Source: Blastococcus fimeti
GTDB taxonomy: Bacteria; Actinomycetota; Actinomycetes; Mycobacteriales; Geodermatophilaceae
Assembly: GCA_900102115.1 (NCBI GenBank)
Contig: FNAW01000002.1
Location: forward strand, 1-64,000
DNA length: 64,000 bases
Reading direction: 5' to 3'
Under the pieces are notes generated by a model. It worked only from the letters and a program-made list of their open reading frames with translations, was not told the origin of the DNA and made no database searches. Shown here piece after piece: positions 8,580 to 22,069 of the stretch. Numbering within the stretch: position 1 is the stretch's first letter; each line of letters starts with the position of its first letter. The translations under genes and the position numbers were made by a program.

Positions 8580-10347
8580 GCCGGCCCCCGCGGAGGCGCT
8601 CGCCGCGGCTCCCGGCCCCGGACGGCTGACCGAACTGCGGATCCGCGGGCTGGGCGCGATCGACGACGTCACGCTGGAGTTCGGTCCCGGCCTCACGGTG
8701 GTGACCGGTGAGACCGGTGCCGGCAAGACGATGGTCGTCACCGGGCTCACGCTGCTCTTCGGCGGCCGTGCCGACCCGGGCCGCGTCCGGGCGAACGGCC
8801 GCGCCGGGGTCGAGGGCCGGCTGGCCCTGCCGCCGGACTCGCCGGTGTGGCAGCGGGCCGCGGACGCCGGCGCCGACCCCGACGACGACGGCAGCCTCAT
8901 CCTCGCCCGCACGGTGAGCGCCGAGGGGCGGTCCCGGGCGTTCCTCGGTGGGCGGAGCGTGCCGGTCGGCGTCGTCTCCGAGCTGGCCGAGAGCCTGCTC
9001 GCCGTCCACGGGCAGACCGACCAGCTGCGGCTGTCCCGGCCGGCCGAGCAGCGCCGGGCCCTGGACCGCTACGCCGGACCGGACCACCTGGCGCTCCTCG
9101 AGCGCTACCGCGCGGCGCACGACCGCTGGCGCACCGCGGCCGCCGAGCTCGACCGGCGCCGCACCCAGGCGCGCGAGCTGGCCCAGGCCGCCGACGTGCT
9201 GCGGCACGGGCTGGAGGAGATCGAGGCCGTCGCCCCCGAGCCAGGTGAGGACGACGCGCTCGCCACCCAGGTGAAGCGGCTCAGCGACGCCGACGCGCTG
9301 CGCGCGGCCGCCGACGAGGCCCGCATGGCCCTCATCGGGGACGTGACCGGCGACCTCGGCGGGGGAGAGGTGCCGCAGGACGCCACCGCCGCGCTGGCCA
9401 TCGCCGAGCGCGCGCTCGCCGCGTCCGACGACCCGACCCTGGTCCTGCTCGCCCACGACCTCGCCGACGCCGTCGCCGTCGTGTCCGACGTCGCCGCGCA
9501 GCTCTCCGGCTACGTCGCCGACCTCGACGCCGACCCCGCCCGCCTCGCCGAGGTGCTCGATCGCCGGTCGCAGATCATCGGCCTGGTCCGGAAGTACGCC
9601 GACGTCGGCGAGGGCGTGGCGGGGGTGCTCGCCTGGGCGGCCGACGCGGCGCACCGGCTGGCCCAGCTGGACGTCTCCGACGAGGCGCTCGGGCAGCTCG
9701 CCGCCGAGCGGGACGCCGCCCGTGCGGAGGTCGATGCGCTCGGCGCCGAGATCTCCGCCGGCCGCCGGTCGGCCGCGGAGGGCTTCGCGGCCGAGGTGGG
9801 GCGGGAGCTGGCCGGGTTGGCCATGAAGAGCGCCCGCGTCTCCTTCTCGATCGACAGCCACCCCGACGAGCCCGGCCCCGAGGGCGTCGACCAGGTCGCC
9901 CTGCTGCTCGCCGCGCACCCCGGCGCCCCCGCGCGCCCGGTGCACAAGGGCGCGTCGGGCGGCGAGCTCTCCCGCGTCATGCTCGCCATCGAGGTGGTCT
10001 TCGCCGGGGCCGATCCGGTCCCGGTGATGGTCTTCGACGAGGTGGACGCCGGGGTCGGCGGCTCGGCCGCGGGCGAGATCGGCCGGCGGCTGGCGCAGCT
10101 GGCCCGGCAGCACCAGGTCGTCGTCGTCACGCACCTGGCGCAGGTCGCGGCCTACGCCGACACGCACCTCGTCGTCGACAAGTCGCCGGACACGGGGGCG
10201 GGGGTCACGGCCACCGACATCCGTGCGGTCCAGGCCGACGACCGGGTGCGCGAGCTCGCCCGCATGCTCTCCGGGCTGGCTGACAGCGACACCGGTCAGG
10301 CGCACGCCCGCGAGCTGCTCGCCGTCGCCGCGGAGTCGCGCGGCTGA
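8554..10347 (+). CDS. recN: DNA repair protein RecN
   Basis: 597 residues, the normal RecN length. Walker A GETGAGKT (52-59), the ABC-type signature KGASGGELSRVMLAIE and Walker B VMVFDEVDAGVGG near the C terminus enclose a long coiled-coil region. RecN is an SMC-like ATPase that acts in double-strand break repair. The GTG at 8554 lies inside nadK with a GGAGGGGAGG-rich ribosome site just upstream, so coupling to nadK is likely. The tlyA-nadK-recN order is conserved in actinobacteria. Confidence 0.96.
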   Translation: MAARATTAEPAPAEALAAAPGPGRLTELRIRGLGAIDDVTLEFGPGLTVVTGETGAGKTMVVTGLTLLFGGRADPGRVRANGRAGVEGRLALPPDSPVWQRAADAGADPDDDGSLILARTVSAEGRSRAFLGGRSVPVGVVSELAESLLAVHGQTDQLRLSRPAEQRRALDRYAGPDHLALLERYRAAHDRWRTAAAELDRRRTQARELAQAADVLRHGLEEIEAVAPEPGEDDALATQVKRLSDADALRAAADEARMALIGDVTGDLGGGEVPQDATAALAIAERALAASDDPTLVLLAHDLADAVAVVSDVAAQLSGYVADLDADPARLAEVLDRRSQIIGLVRKYADVGEGVAGVLAWAADAAHRLAQLDVSDEALGQLAAERDAARAEVDALGAEISAGRRSAAEGFAAEVGRELAGLAMKSARVSFSIDSHPDEPGPEGVDQVALLLAAHPGAPARPVHKGASGGELSRVMLAIEVVFAGADPVPVMVFDEVDAGVGGSAAGEIGRRLAQLARQHQVVVVTHLAQVAAYADTHLVVDKSPDTGAGVTATDIRAVQADDRVRELARMLSGLADSDTGQAHARELLAVAAESRG

Positions 10348-10408
10348 CCGGTGCGCCCCGGTCGGGTGATCGGGCTTGCACGACCGATGTCCGGGGTAGT
10401 GCTCGGCG

Positions 10409-11119
10409 GTGACCTGCTTCTCCTCGGCCGACGAGTCGGCCCACTACGGGTTCTCCGTCTGCATGCTGCTCGACCAGTACCGCGACCAGCTCGGCTGGGA
10501 GCAGGACGGAGTCGTCGAGCTGGGGAGCGGTGACGCCACCGCCATCTCCGACGTCGTGGCCAGCCTCCCGGGCCTGCGGGTGCGCGGCTTCGACATCAGC
10601 GCCCCGTCGGTCGAGAAGGCCCGGGAGAACATCCGGGCCCGCGGTGTCGACGGCCGCTACACCGTCGAGCTGGGGGACTTCTTCGACCAGGCCGACGGCT
10701 CCGGCGGCCCGCAGATCGCCACGGTGATCTCCAACCCGCCCTACATCCCGGCGCCCGACCGCGACATCCTCATGCCCGAGCTGTGGGGCGGGGTGCACGG
10801 CAACGACCTCGTGCTGCAGCTGCTCAAGTCCGGCTACGACAACGTCATCGCCGCCGTCGCCAGCTACTCCGACCCGGTGACCACCGTGCGCACGGCCCAG
10901 GACGCCGGGTACCGGGTGGCCAACTTCCTCGCCATGGGCCTGGACTACGGCACGTACAGCAGCGAGCCGAAGGTGCGCGACCACATCCGCCGGCTCTGCG
11001 ACGAGGGCCGCGGCTGGGCCGGGGACGACGAGTACATGGTCGCCGTCGCGCTCTTCACCCGGAACCCCGACGTCCCCGGTGACCGCGCCGACCAGCTGCT
11101 GAAGGCACTGCAGCTCTGA
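10409..11119 (+). CDS. Class I SAM-dependent methyltransferase with NPPY motif
   Basis: 236 residues. Motif I VELGSGDA (36-43), an acidic FDIS after strand 2 (61-64) and the NPPY catalytic motif (109-112) place it with N-methyltransferases acting on Gln, Asn or nucleobases (PrmC/HemK-like). It lacks the N-terminal helical domain of PrmC, so it is probably a different, unassigned enzyme. TAGTGC ends 6 nt before the GTG, a possible leaderless -10. It is not coupled to recN (61 nt gap) and converges on a TetR gene across a strong hairpin. Confidence 0.8.
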   Translation: MTCFSSADESAHYGFSVCMLLDQYRDQLGWEQDGVVELGSGDATAISDVVASLPGLRVRGFDISAPSVEKARENIRARGVDGRYTVELGDFFDQADGSGGPQIATVISNPPYIPAPDRDILMPELWGGVHGNDLVLQLLKSGYDNVIAAVASYSDPVTTVRTAQDAGYRVANFLAMGLDYGTYSSEPKVRDHIRRLCDEGRGWAGDDEYMVAVALFTRNPDVPGDRADQLLKALQL

Positions 11120-11132
11120 CGGCACTGCAGCA

Positions 11133-11171
11133 CTGACGGTGCGGGGCCCGGCAGGGGTCCCGCACCGTCAG
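11133..11171. terminator. Bidirectional hairpin terminator
   Basis: A perfect 13-bp inverted repeat (11133-11145 with 11159-11171) with a 13-nt loop sits between two convergent genes. It has no T-tract, as is usual in high-GC actinobacteria. It probably ends transcription from both sides. Confidence 0.75.
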
Positions 11172-11175
11172 AGCG

Positions 11176-12066
11176 TCAGCGACGCTTGGCGTAGCCGGCG
11201 AGGCCGAACTGCAGGAGGGCGAGGCCCCGGCGGCCCTGGCGGCGCAGCTCGCCGGAGAGCTCCGGCCCGGTGACGCCGGCCAGCACCCGGTCGCGCGCCA
11301 GCTCGAGCAGCGATGCATACAGCCCCAGCACGGCGTGGGCGGCCAGCCACGGCTCGACCTGCCCCGGCCACGCCCGCGTCTCCTCGGCGATGAGCCCCGC
11401 CAGCGCGTCGGTCAGCTCGCCCAGGATCTCCCGCTCCCGCACCTGCAGCGTCCGGCTGCCGCGGATGACCCGCGCCATCCGGGCGACGCCCTCGGCCGCC
11501 TCCGGCGCACCGAGCAGCCCCACCGCCGCGACGACGAAGCTACCGGCCGCCGCGGACACGGACTCCCCGGAGGGGCGCGTGCGCACCGCGTCGAGCAGCG
11601 CCTCGCGCATGGGCGGATCGGCGTCGAAGACCAGGCCCTCCTTCATCGGAAAGTGGTTGAAGACGGTCTTCTCCACCACGCCCGCGCGCTTGGCGATCTC
11701 GACCACGCTGACCGCGTCGAAGCCCCGTTCGGCGAAGAGCTCGGCGGCCGCGTCGACGATCCGGGCCCGTGTCTCCTGGTAACGCTGCTCACGTCGACCC
11801 GGGGCGCGGGCCGCACCGCGGGCGGCGTCCTGGTCGCCCTCGCGCGCCGGTGCACCGGGCTCTGCGGAGCGCGGTGTGCCCGATACGGCGGAGGTCCCCT
11901 CCCCGCCGTCGTCCGCGACCTCCACGGGAGGTTCGGGAGGCGGGGGAGCGGTGGGGAACGCCCTGATCAGCGGCGAGGGGACCGATGGCGCACGTTCGGT
12001 CGCCGGGGCCGCCGGCACGGGGGGAAGAGGGTCGGTACGGGGCACAGCGCGGGCCACTCCAGTCAC
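11176..12066 (-). CDS. TetR family transcriptional regulator with long Pro-rich N-terminal extension
   Basis: About 296 residues if translation starts at GTG 12066. A TetR helix-turn-helix is clear: RIVDAAAELFAERGFDAVSV followed by IAKRAGVVEKTVFNHFPMKE. A helical ligand-binding domain of about 150 residues follows. The first ~95 residues are Pro/Ala/Glu-rich low complexity, unusual for TetR proteins. No ATG exists upstream of the HTH in this frame; a GTG at 12084 or an internal GTG are alternatives, so the true protein may be shorter. It is divergent from steA. Confidence 0.82.
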   Translation of the reverse strand: MTGVARAVPRTDPLPPVPAAPATERAPSVPSPLIRAFPTAPPPPEPPVEVADDGGEGTSAVSGTPRSAEPGAPAREGDQDAARGAARAPGRREQRYQETRARIVDAAAELFAERGFDAVSVVEIAKRAGVVEKTVFNHFPMKEGLVFDADPPMREALLDAVRTRPSGESVSAAAGSFVVAAVGLLGAPEAAEGVARMARVIRGSRTLQVREREILGELTDALAGLIAEETRAWPGQVEPWLAAHAVLGLYASLLELARDRVLAGVTGPELSGELRRQGRRGLALLQFGLAGYAKRR

Positions 12067-12222
12067 GGGCGCAACGCTAGTCACGAGTCGGTAACGATCC
12101 CTCGTGAGCACCGACGCGTGCGCCGCTGGCGTGTCGCGCCACCCCTGGTGTCGCACACTCTGCGTGACTGTCAGGTCGCACTCGCGCGTCGGTGGAACGG
12201 CCGGTCGGCTACCCGTGAAAGC

Positions 12223-13419
12223 ATGCAGGTCATGCGCATCGGCACTCTCGGACGTCGCCGGGCACAGGAGTCGGGCCCCGGGGTCAGTGGCACCGTCCGG
12301 CTGGACCGTCGCACGAAGAACCTGACCAAGCGGCTGCGCCCCGGCGACATCGCCGTCATCGACCACGTCGACATCGACCGGGTCAGCGCCGATGCCCTCG
12401 TGGGCTGCAAGGTCGCCGCCGTCGTCAACGCCGCGCCCAGCATCTCCGGCCGCTATCCCAACCTCGGCCCCGAGATCCTGGTGAACGCCGGCATCCCGCT
12501 GCTCGACGGCGTCGGGCGCGACGTCTTCGCCGCCCTGAAGGAGGGCACCCAGGTGCGCCTCCACGAGGGGCAGCTCCTGACCGAGGACGGCACCGTCGTC
12601 GCCGAGGGCGTCGCCCAGGACGCCGAACGCATCGCCGCCTCCATGGCCGAGGCGCGGGCGGGGCTGTCCACCCAGCTCGAGGCGTTCGCCGCCAACACCA
12701 TGGAGTACATGAAGCGCGAGCGCGCGCTGCTCCTCGACGGCGTCGGCGTCCCCGACGTCACCACGCCGATCGACGGCCGGCACGTGCTCATCGTCGTCCG
12801 GGGCTACGACTACAAGGAGGACCTGCACGCGCTGCGGTCCTACATCCGGGACTACCGGCCGGTCCTGATCGGTGTCGACGGCGGCGCCGACGCGCTGATC
12901 GAGGCCGGCTACCAGCCCGAGATGATCATCGGCGACATGGACTCGGTGAGCGACGCCTCGCTCACCTCCGGGGCCGAGGTCGTCGTGCACGCCTACCCCG
13001 ACGGGCGGGCTCCGGGCCTGCCCCGGGTGCAGGAGCTCGGCGTGGACGCCATCACCTTCCCGGCCGCCGCTACCAGCGAGGACATCGCGATGCTGCTGGC
13101 CGACGAGAAGGGCGCCAAGCTCATCGTCGCCGTCGGCACGCACGCCACGCTGGTGGAGTTCCTCGACAAGGGACGCGGTGGCATGGCCTCCACCTTCCTG
13201 ACCCGGCTGCGCCTGGGCGGCAAGCTGGTCGACGCCAAGGGCGTCAGCCGCCTCTACCGCAGCCGCATCTCCACCGCGGCGCTGGTGATCCTCGTCCTCG
13301 CGGCCTTCGTCGCCATCGGCTCCACCCTCGCGGTGTCCTCGGCCGGACGGGTCTACCTCGATCTGCTGCTCGACCAATGGAACAGCTTCGTGTTCTGGCT
13401 GGAGAACCTTTTCCTGTGA
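12223..13419 (+). CDS. steA: Septation protein SteA (cytokinetic ring protein)
   Basis: 398 residues. The N-terminal part contains GTVRLDRRTKNLTKRLRPGD and the DHVDIDRVSADALVG segment typical of SteA. The middle has a thiamin-pyrophosphokinase-like fold (LIGVDGGADALIEAGYQPEM, IIGDMDS). A single TM helix lies near residues 345-370, followed by a short C-terminal tail. In Corynebacterium, SteA and SteB act together in cell separation by recruiting a peptidoglycan hydrolase. The ATG at 12223 is used; 12232 is an alternative. TACCCGT ends 6 nt upstream, a possible leaderless promoter. The stop overlaps the steB start (GTGA). Confidence 0.9.
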   Translation: MQVMRIGTLGRRRAQESGPGVSGTVRLDRRTKNLTKRLRPGDIAVIDHVDIDRVSADALVGCKVAAVVNAAPSISGRYPNLGPEILVNAGIPLLDGVGRDVFAALKEGTQVRLHEGQLLTEDGTVVAEGVAQDAERIAASMAEARAGLSTQLEAFAANTMEYMKRERALLLDGVGVPDVTTPIDGRHVLIVVRGYDYKEDLHALRSYIRDYRPVLIGVDGGADALIEAGYQPEMIIGDMDSVSDASLTSGAEVVVHAYPDGRAPGLPRVQELGVDAITFPAAATSEDIAMLLADEKGAKLIVAVGTHATLVEFLDKGRGGMASTFLTRLRLGGKLVDAKGVSRLYRSRISTAALVILVLAAFVAIGSTLAVSSAGRVYLDLLLDQWNSFVFWLENLFL

Positions 13420-14363
13420 TCGACTTCCGCTACCACCTGGTCTCCCTGATCGCCGTGTTCCTGGCGATCGCGCTCGGGATCGTCATCGGCACCACCCAGC
13501 TCAACGGGCCGCTCCTCGACCGCCTGGAGACCCAGGTCGACGCCCTCGAGCAGGACAAGCGGGCGCTGGAGGACTCGACCCGGACCCTGCAGAGCGAGCT
13601 GGACACCTCCGACGAGTTCGAGACCGCGCTCGCTCCGGCCCTGGTCGAGGGCGCCCTGGCCGGCAACGGCGTGCTGCTCGTCGTCGCCAGCGAGGAGGTG
13701 GACTCCGACGACGTCGAGGAGGTCAGCGCGCTGATCACCCAGGCCGGCGGGAACGTCACCGGGCAGATCTCGCTGACTCCCGCCTACACCGACCCCTCGT
13801 CGGAGTCGAGCCTGCTCAGCTACGCCACCGGCTCCGGGCTGCCCGCCGGCATCACCCTCCCCGACGTCGACGACGCCGGTCAGCTGATCGGATCCCTCCT
13901 CGCCCAGGTGCTGATGGTGCCGCCGGGCGGGGTCGCCCCCGACACCGCCGCCACGTCGTCGGTCCTCGCCGGGCTGCCCGCCCTCGAGGTGCTCACCACC
14001 GACAGCGACTCGGTGAGCCCGGCCAACGTCGCCCTCGTGCTCACCGCCGGCGAGTTCACCGGCGAGCAGGCCGCCGAGCGGAACGAGACCCTGGTCGAGC
14101 TGCTCACCGCGCTGGACGCCGCGGGGTCGGGCGTGGTCGTCGCCGGCGACGCCGCCGCGGCGCGCGAGAACGGGCTGATCGGCGCCGTGCGCGACGACGC
14201 CGGCACGTCGGCGGCCATCTCCACCGTGGACAACATCGGCTCCCCGGCCGGCCGGATCAGCACCGTGCTGGCCCTCCGCGCCGAGACCGAGGGCACCTCG
14301 GGCGCCTACGGCACCGGCGAGGACACCCAGCCGGTCCCGCCGGTCCGGTCCGGCACCCCGTGA
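13416..14363 (+). CDS. steB: SteB / MctB-type copper transporter family protein
   Basis: 315 residues. It starts with IDFRYHLVSLIAVFLAIALG, one TM helix at about residues 8-28, followed by a coiled coil (DRLETQVDALEQDKRALEDS) and a large extracytoplasmic domain. The family was named for MctB of mycobacteria, but the copy beside steA is SteB, the membrane partner of SteA in cell separation. The GTG start overlaps the steA stop, so the two are translationally coupled. Gene symbol rests on this pairing. Confidence 0.87.
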   Translation: MIDFRYHLVSLIAVFLAIALGIVIGTTQLNGPLLDRLETQVDALEQDKRALEDSTRTLQSELDTSDEFETALAPALVEGALAGNGVLLVVASEEVDSDDVEEVSALITQAGGNVTGQISLTPAYTDPSSESSLLSYATGSGLPAGITLPDVDDAGQLIGSLLAQVLMVPPGGVAPDTAATSSVLAGLPALEVLTTDSDSVSPANVALVLTAGEFTGEQAAERNETLVELLTALDAAGSGVVVAGDAAAARENGLIGAVRDDAGTSAAISTVDNIGSPAGRISTVLALRAETEGTSGAYGTGEDTQPVPPVRSGTP

Positions 14364-15208
14364 CGACGCGGCCCTCCGCCCGCAGCCGGGCCGGGCTCGT
14401 GCTCGCCGGCGCCGCGGCCGGCCGGGCCGCGCTCGCCGCCGCGAACACCCTGTCCGCCGCGGAGGCGGGCGCCGCCTGGCGGCGCACCAACTACGCCGGC
14501 CGCCCGGTCACCCTGCTCGGCGGCCCGGCGCTCGCCGTGGCCGCCACCGCCACCGGGGTGCTCGGCGCCCCGGCCGGCCTGCGCGCGGCCGCGGCCGTGG
14601 TCGGCGGCGTCTCCGGCCTGGTCGGCGGCTACGACGACCTCGCCGGCGCCCGGCCGGAGCAGGCCCGCGACAAGGGCCTCGCCGGGCACCTGCGGGCGCT
14701 GCGCGCGGGACGGGTCTCCGCGGGCGCAGTCAAGGTCGCCGGCATCGGCGCCGCCGGCGCGGTGGCCGCGCTGCTCACCACCCGTGGCCGCGGCCCGCGC
14801 GCCGTGGCCGACGCCGTCCTCACCAACGGCCTGGTCGCGGGGACCGCGAACCTGGTCAACCTGCTCGACCTGCGTCCCGGCCGCGCCGCGAAGGCCGGCG
14901 TCCTCGCGGCCGCCGCCACGGTCGGCGGACCGGTGGGCGGGCTGGTCGCCGGCCCGCTCGGTGCCACCCTCGCCGTGCTCCCCGAGGACCTGGGCGAGCG
15001 GGTCATGCTCGGCGACAGCGGGGCGAACGCGCTCGGCGCGCTGCTCGGCCTGCGGCTGGCCGCGATGCCCTCCCGCGGACGCCGGGCGGCGCTGCTCGGC
15101 GCGATCACCGCGCTGACGCTGGCCAGCGAGAAGGTCAGCTTCACACGGGTCATCGAGGCCACTCCCGGCCTGCGCGACCTGGACCGGCTCGGCCGCCGGA
15201 CGTCGTGA
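14360..15208 (+). CDS. Glycosyltransferase family 4 (WecA/MraY-like) polyprenyl-phosphate transferase homologue
   Basis: 282 residues, very Ala-rich, with several predicted membrane helices. RTNYAGRPVTLLGG resembles the first cytoplasmic loop of WecA/MraY, NLVNLLDLRPGRA matches the conserved Asn/Asp loop, and MLGDSGANALGALLG matches the GDSGAN motif. The family transfers a phospho-sugar to undecaprenyl phosphate. This copy is shorter than WecA or MraY (about 320-360 residues), so a reduced or specialised role is possible. It sits in a run of GTGA-overlapping genes between steB and murJ, pointing to envelope assembly. Confidence 0.75.
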   Translation: MTTRPSARSRAGLVLAGAAAGRAALAAANTLSAAEAGAAWRRTNYAGRPVTLLGGPALAVAATATGVLGAPAGLRAAAAVVGGVSGLVGGYDDLAGARPEQARDKGLAGHLRALRAGRVSAGAVKVAGIGAAGAVAALLTTRGRGPRAVADAVLTNGLVAGTANLVNLLDLRPGRAAKAGVLAAAATVGGPVGGLVAGPLGATLAVLPEDLGERVMLGDSGANALGALLGLRLAAMPSRGRRAALLGAITALTLASEKVSFTRVIEATPGLRDLDRLGRRTS

Positions 15209-16827
15209 CCCGCCGCACGGTCGCCCAGGGGGTCGCCGGCGCGGCGGCGTTGATCGCCGTCCTCACCCTGCTGGCCCGCGTGGCCGGCTTCGGGCGCCAG
15301 CTGGTCTTCACCAACGCGGTGGGCGCCGGCAGCACCGGTGACACGTACCAGGCGGCCAACACCGTCCCCAACATCGTCTTCGAGGTCGTCGCCGGCGGTG
15401 CGCTGGCCAGCCTCGTGGTGCCGATGCTCGCCGGTGGCATCGCGGCGGGGGACCGGGAGCAGGTGCGCCGGACGGCCTCGGCGCTGCTGGGCTGGACCCT
15501 GCTCGTCCTGACGCCGCTCGCGCTGCTCATCGCCGTGTTCGCCGAACCGATCGCCGGGGTGCTCAGCCCCGGCGAGCAGGTGGAGGTCGACCTCGCCGCC
15601 CGACTGCTGCTCGTCTTCGCGCCCCAGGTCGTGCTCTACGGCATCGGCATCGTGCTCGCCGGCGTGCTGCAGGCGCACCGGCACTTCGCCGCCCCCGCCG
15701 TCGCGCCGCTGCTCTCCAGCGTGGTGGTGGCCTCGGCCTACCTGCTGTTCGCGGGCATGGGCGGCAGCCGCGACGTTCCCGACCTGTCCCGGCCGGCCGA
15801 GCTCGTCCTCGGGGTGGGGACGACGCTGGGCGTGGTGGCGCTGAGCCTGAGCCTGCTCGTCCCGCTGCGCCGGCTCGGCCTGGGCCTGCGGCCCTCGCTC
15901 CGCTTCCCGGTCGGCGCGGCCCCGCGGGTGCGCCGGCTGGCCGTCGCCGGGGTGCTGACCCTGGCCGGTCAGCAGCTGGTCGCCTTCGTCGCCATCCGCC
16001 TCACCGGCGGCGACGCACCCGATGGCAGCCTGGTCGTCTACGGCGCAGCCCTCACGCTCTTCCTCGTCCCGTGGGCCGCGCTGGCCGTGCCCCTGGCGAC
16101 GTCGGCCTACCCCGGGCTGTCCGAGCGGGCCGAGATCGGCGACGACGCCGGGTACGCCCGGGCGCTGGCCCCGGTCACCGCGCTCGTGGTCGCCGCCTCG
16201 GCGGGCGCCGCCGCCGCGCTGATCGCGGTGGCCGGTCCCATGGCACGGATCTTCCTCAGCTCGGGCACCGACGCCGGCGTCGGCGCCCTGCGCGACACCA
16301 CGATCGCCTTCGCCCCGGGGCTCGTCGGCTACGGGCTCGTCGCGGTCCTCACCCGCGCGCTGTACGCCCGCGGGCAGTGGCGGGCGCCCACCGTCTGCGT
16401 GGTCGGCGGCTGGCTGGTCGCGGTCGTCGCCGACGTCGTCCTCGCCGGCGTGCTGCCGGCCGGTGACCGGGCCGCGGCGCTCGGCGCCGGCCACACCCTC
16501 GGCGTGACCGTCGGCGGCCTGGCGCTGCTCGTCGTGGTCGCGCGGTCCGCTCCCGCGGGCTCGCTCGCCGGGCTGCCCCGCATCGGGACGACGGCGCTCG
16601 TCGCCGCGGCGGCAGCAGCGGCCGCCGGGCTCGGCCTCTCCCGGGCCCTCGGTGCCGACCCGGTGCCCGACGAGGGGGTCCTCGTCGCGGTCGGCGTCGG
16701 CGCGCTCGCCGGAGCACTCGTGCTCGTCGTCTTCCTGGCCGTCATGATGGGGGCCGCGCGCGGCCCGCTGACCGCTGCGTTCCGCGCCCTGCGCGCGCCC
16801 GACCGGCAGGAGGTGCACCGTGGTTGA
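15205..16827 (+). CDS. murJ: Lipid II flippase MurJ family protein
   Basis: 540 residues with about 14 predicted TM helices. The N terminus contains VARVAGFGRQLVFT-like sequence (LLARVAGFGRQLVF), TGDTYQAANTVPNIVFEVVA and GALASLVVPMLAG, all typical of MurJ/MviN. It moves lipid II or related lipid-linked precursors across the cytoplasmic membrane. The GTG start overlaps the preceding stop. In mycobacteria MurJ is much longer and carries kinase and extracellular domains; this copy has only the membrane core. A second MurJ elsewhere in the genome is possible, so the role in essential lipid II export is not certain. Confidence 0.88.
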   Translation: MTRRTVAQGVAGAAALIAVLTLLARVAGFGRQLVFTNAVGAGSTGDTYQAANTVPNIVFEVVAGGALASLVVPMLAGGIAAGDREQVRRTASALLGWTLLVLTPLALLIAVFAEPIAGVLSPGEQVEVDLAARLLLVFAPQVVLYGIGIVLAGVLQAHRHFAAPAVAPLLSSVVVASAYLLFAGMGGSRDVPDLSRPAELVLGVGTTLGVVALSLSLLVPLRRLGLGLRPSLRFPVGAAPRVRRLAVAGVLTLAGQQLVAFVAIRLTGGDAPDGSLVVYGAALTLFLVPWAALAVPLATSAYPGLSERAEIGDDAGYARALAPVTALVVAASAGAAAALIAVAGPMARIFLSSGTDAGVGALRDTTIAFAPGLVGYGLVAVLTRALYARGQWRAPTVCVVGGWLVAVVADVVLAGVLPAGDRAAALGAGHTLGVTVGGLALLVVVARSAPAGSLAGLPRIGTTALVAAAAAAAAGLGLSRALGADPVPDEGVLVAVGVGALAGALVLVVFLAVMMGAARGPLTAAFRALRAPDRQEVHRG

Positions 16828-17970
16828 GCGGCCGCTCGCGGGTCGCCGGATCGTCGAGGTGCTGGCCACCAGCGCCGGCGGCGTCGGCACCCACGTCCGC
16901 GCGCTGCTGCCGGTGCTCCGCGAGGCCGGCGCCGACGTGGGCGTGTGCGGCGCACCGGCGACCGAGGAGCTGTTCGGCTTCACGGCCACCGGCGCCGACT
17001 TCACACCGGTCGGCATCTCCACCGGGCTGGCACCCGTCGCGGATGCGCGGGCGGTGCTGCAGCTGCGCCGCGCGCTCGCCGGGGCGGACCTGGTGCACGC
17101 GCACGGGCTGCGCGCCGGGCTGGTCGCGGCTGCGGCGATGCGCCTGCCCGGACGCCAGGGCCTCCCCGGGACCCGGCCGCCGCTGGTCCTCACCCTGCAC
17201 AACGCCCTGCAGGAGGGTGGTGGCCGGCTGCGCGGTGTTCTGCAGGCGCTCGAGCGGCTGACCGTGCGCGGGGCCGACCTGGTGCTCGCCGTCTCCAGCG
17301 ACCTGGCCGCCAACGCCCGCCGCGCCGGCGCCGCGGACGTGCGGGTGGCCCCGGCCCTCGCCCCGCCCCTGGCCCCCGCGCAACGCGGCCGCGCCGAGGT
17401 GCGCGCGGAGTTGGGCGTCCCCGACGGCCGCCCCCTGGTGGTGGCGGTGGGCCGGCTGCACCCGCAGAAGGGGTACGACGTGCTGTTCGACGCCGTCGGC
17501 CGGTGGGCGGGGCGGGCATCCGCGCCGCTGTTCGCGATCGCCGGGGACGGGCCGCTGCAGGACGAGCTCGCCGCGCGGATCGCCGCCGAGCGGCTTCCGG
17601 TCGTCCTGCTCGGGCGACGGGGCGACGTCGCCGACCTGCTCGGTGCGGCCGACGTGTGCGTCCTGCCCTCCCGGTGGGAGGGCAGCCCCTTCACCGCCCA
17701 GGAGGCGCTCCGCACCGGCACCCCGCTGGTCTCGACCCGCGCCGGGGGGATCCCGGAGCTGGTGGGGGAGGGGGCCGACCTGGTGCCCGTCGGCGACGCC
17801 GCCGCGCTCGCCGACGCGCTGGAGCGGGTGCTCACCGACCCCGCGCACGCCGCCGCCCTGGCCGAGGCCGGCCGGCGGCAGGCGGCGCAGTGGCCGGACG
17901 AGGCGGGTGCGGGCCGCCGCGTGGCCGCCGTCTACCGCGAGCTGCTGGGCCCGCCGGCAGCCGGGTCCCG

Positions 17971-17974
<4 letters not shown>
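16820..17974 (+). CDS. Glycosyltransferase family 4 protein
   Basis: 384 residues with a GT-B fold. An N-terminal GGVGTHVRALLPVLRE loop, VGRLHPQKGYDVLFDA at the start of the second domain, and the donor-binding LPSRWEGSPFTAQEAL ... GIPELV with the E-x7-E arrangement are visible. It probably uses a nucleotide sugar to modify a lipid-linked or envelope glycan. AGGAGG lies 6 nt before the GTG start, which overlaps murJ by 8 nt. The stop overlaps the next gene (GTGA). The position after a WecA-like transferase and MurJ suggests a lipid-linked oligosaccharide pathway; this is inference. Confidence 0.88.
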
Positions 17975-22068
<4,094 letters not shown>

Positions 22069-22069
<1 letters not shown>

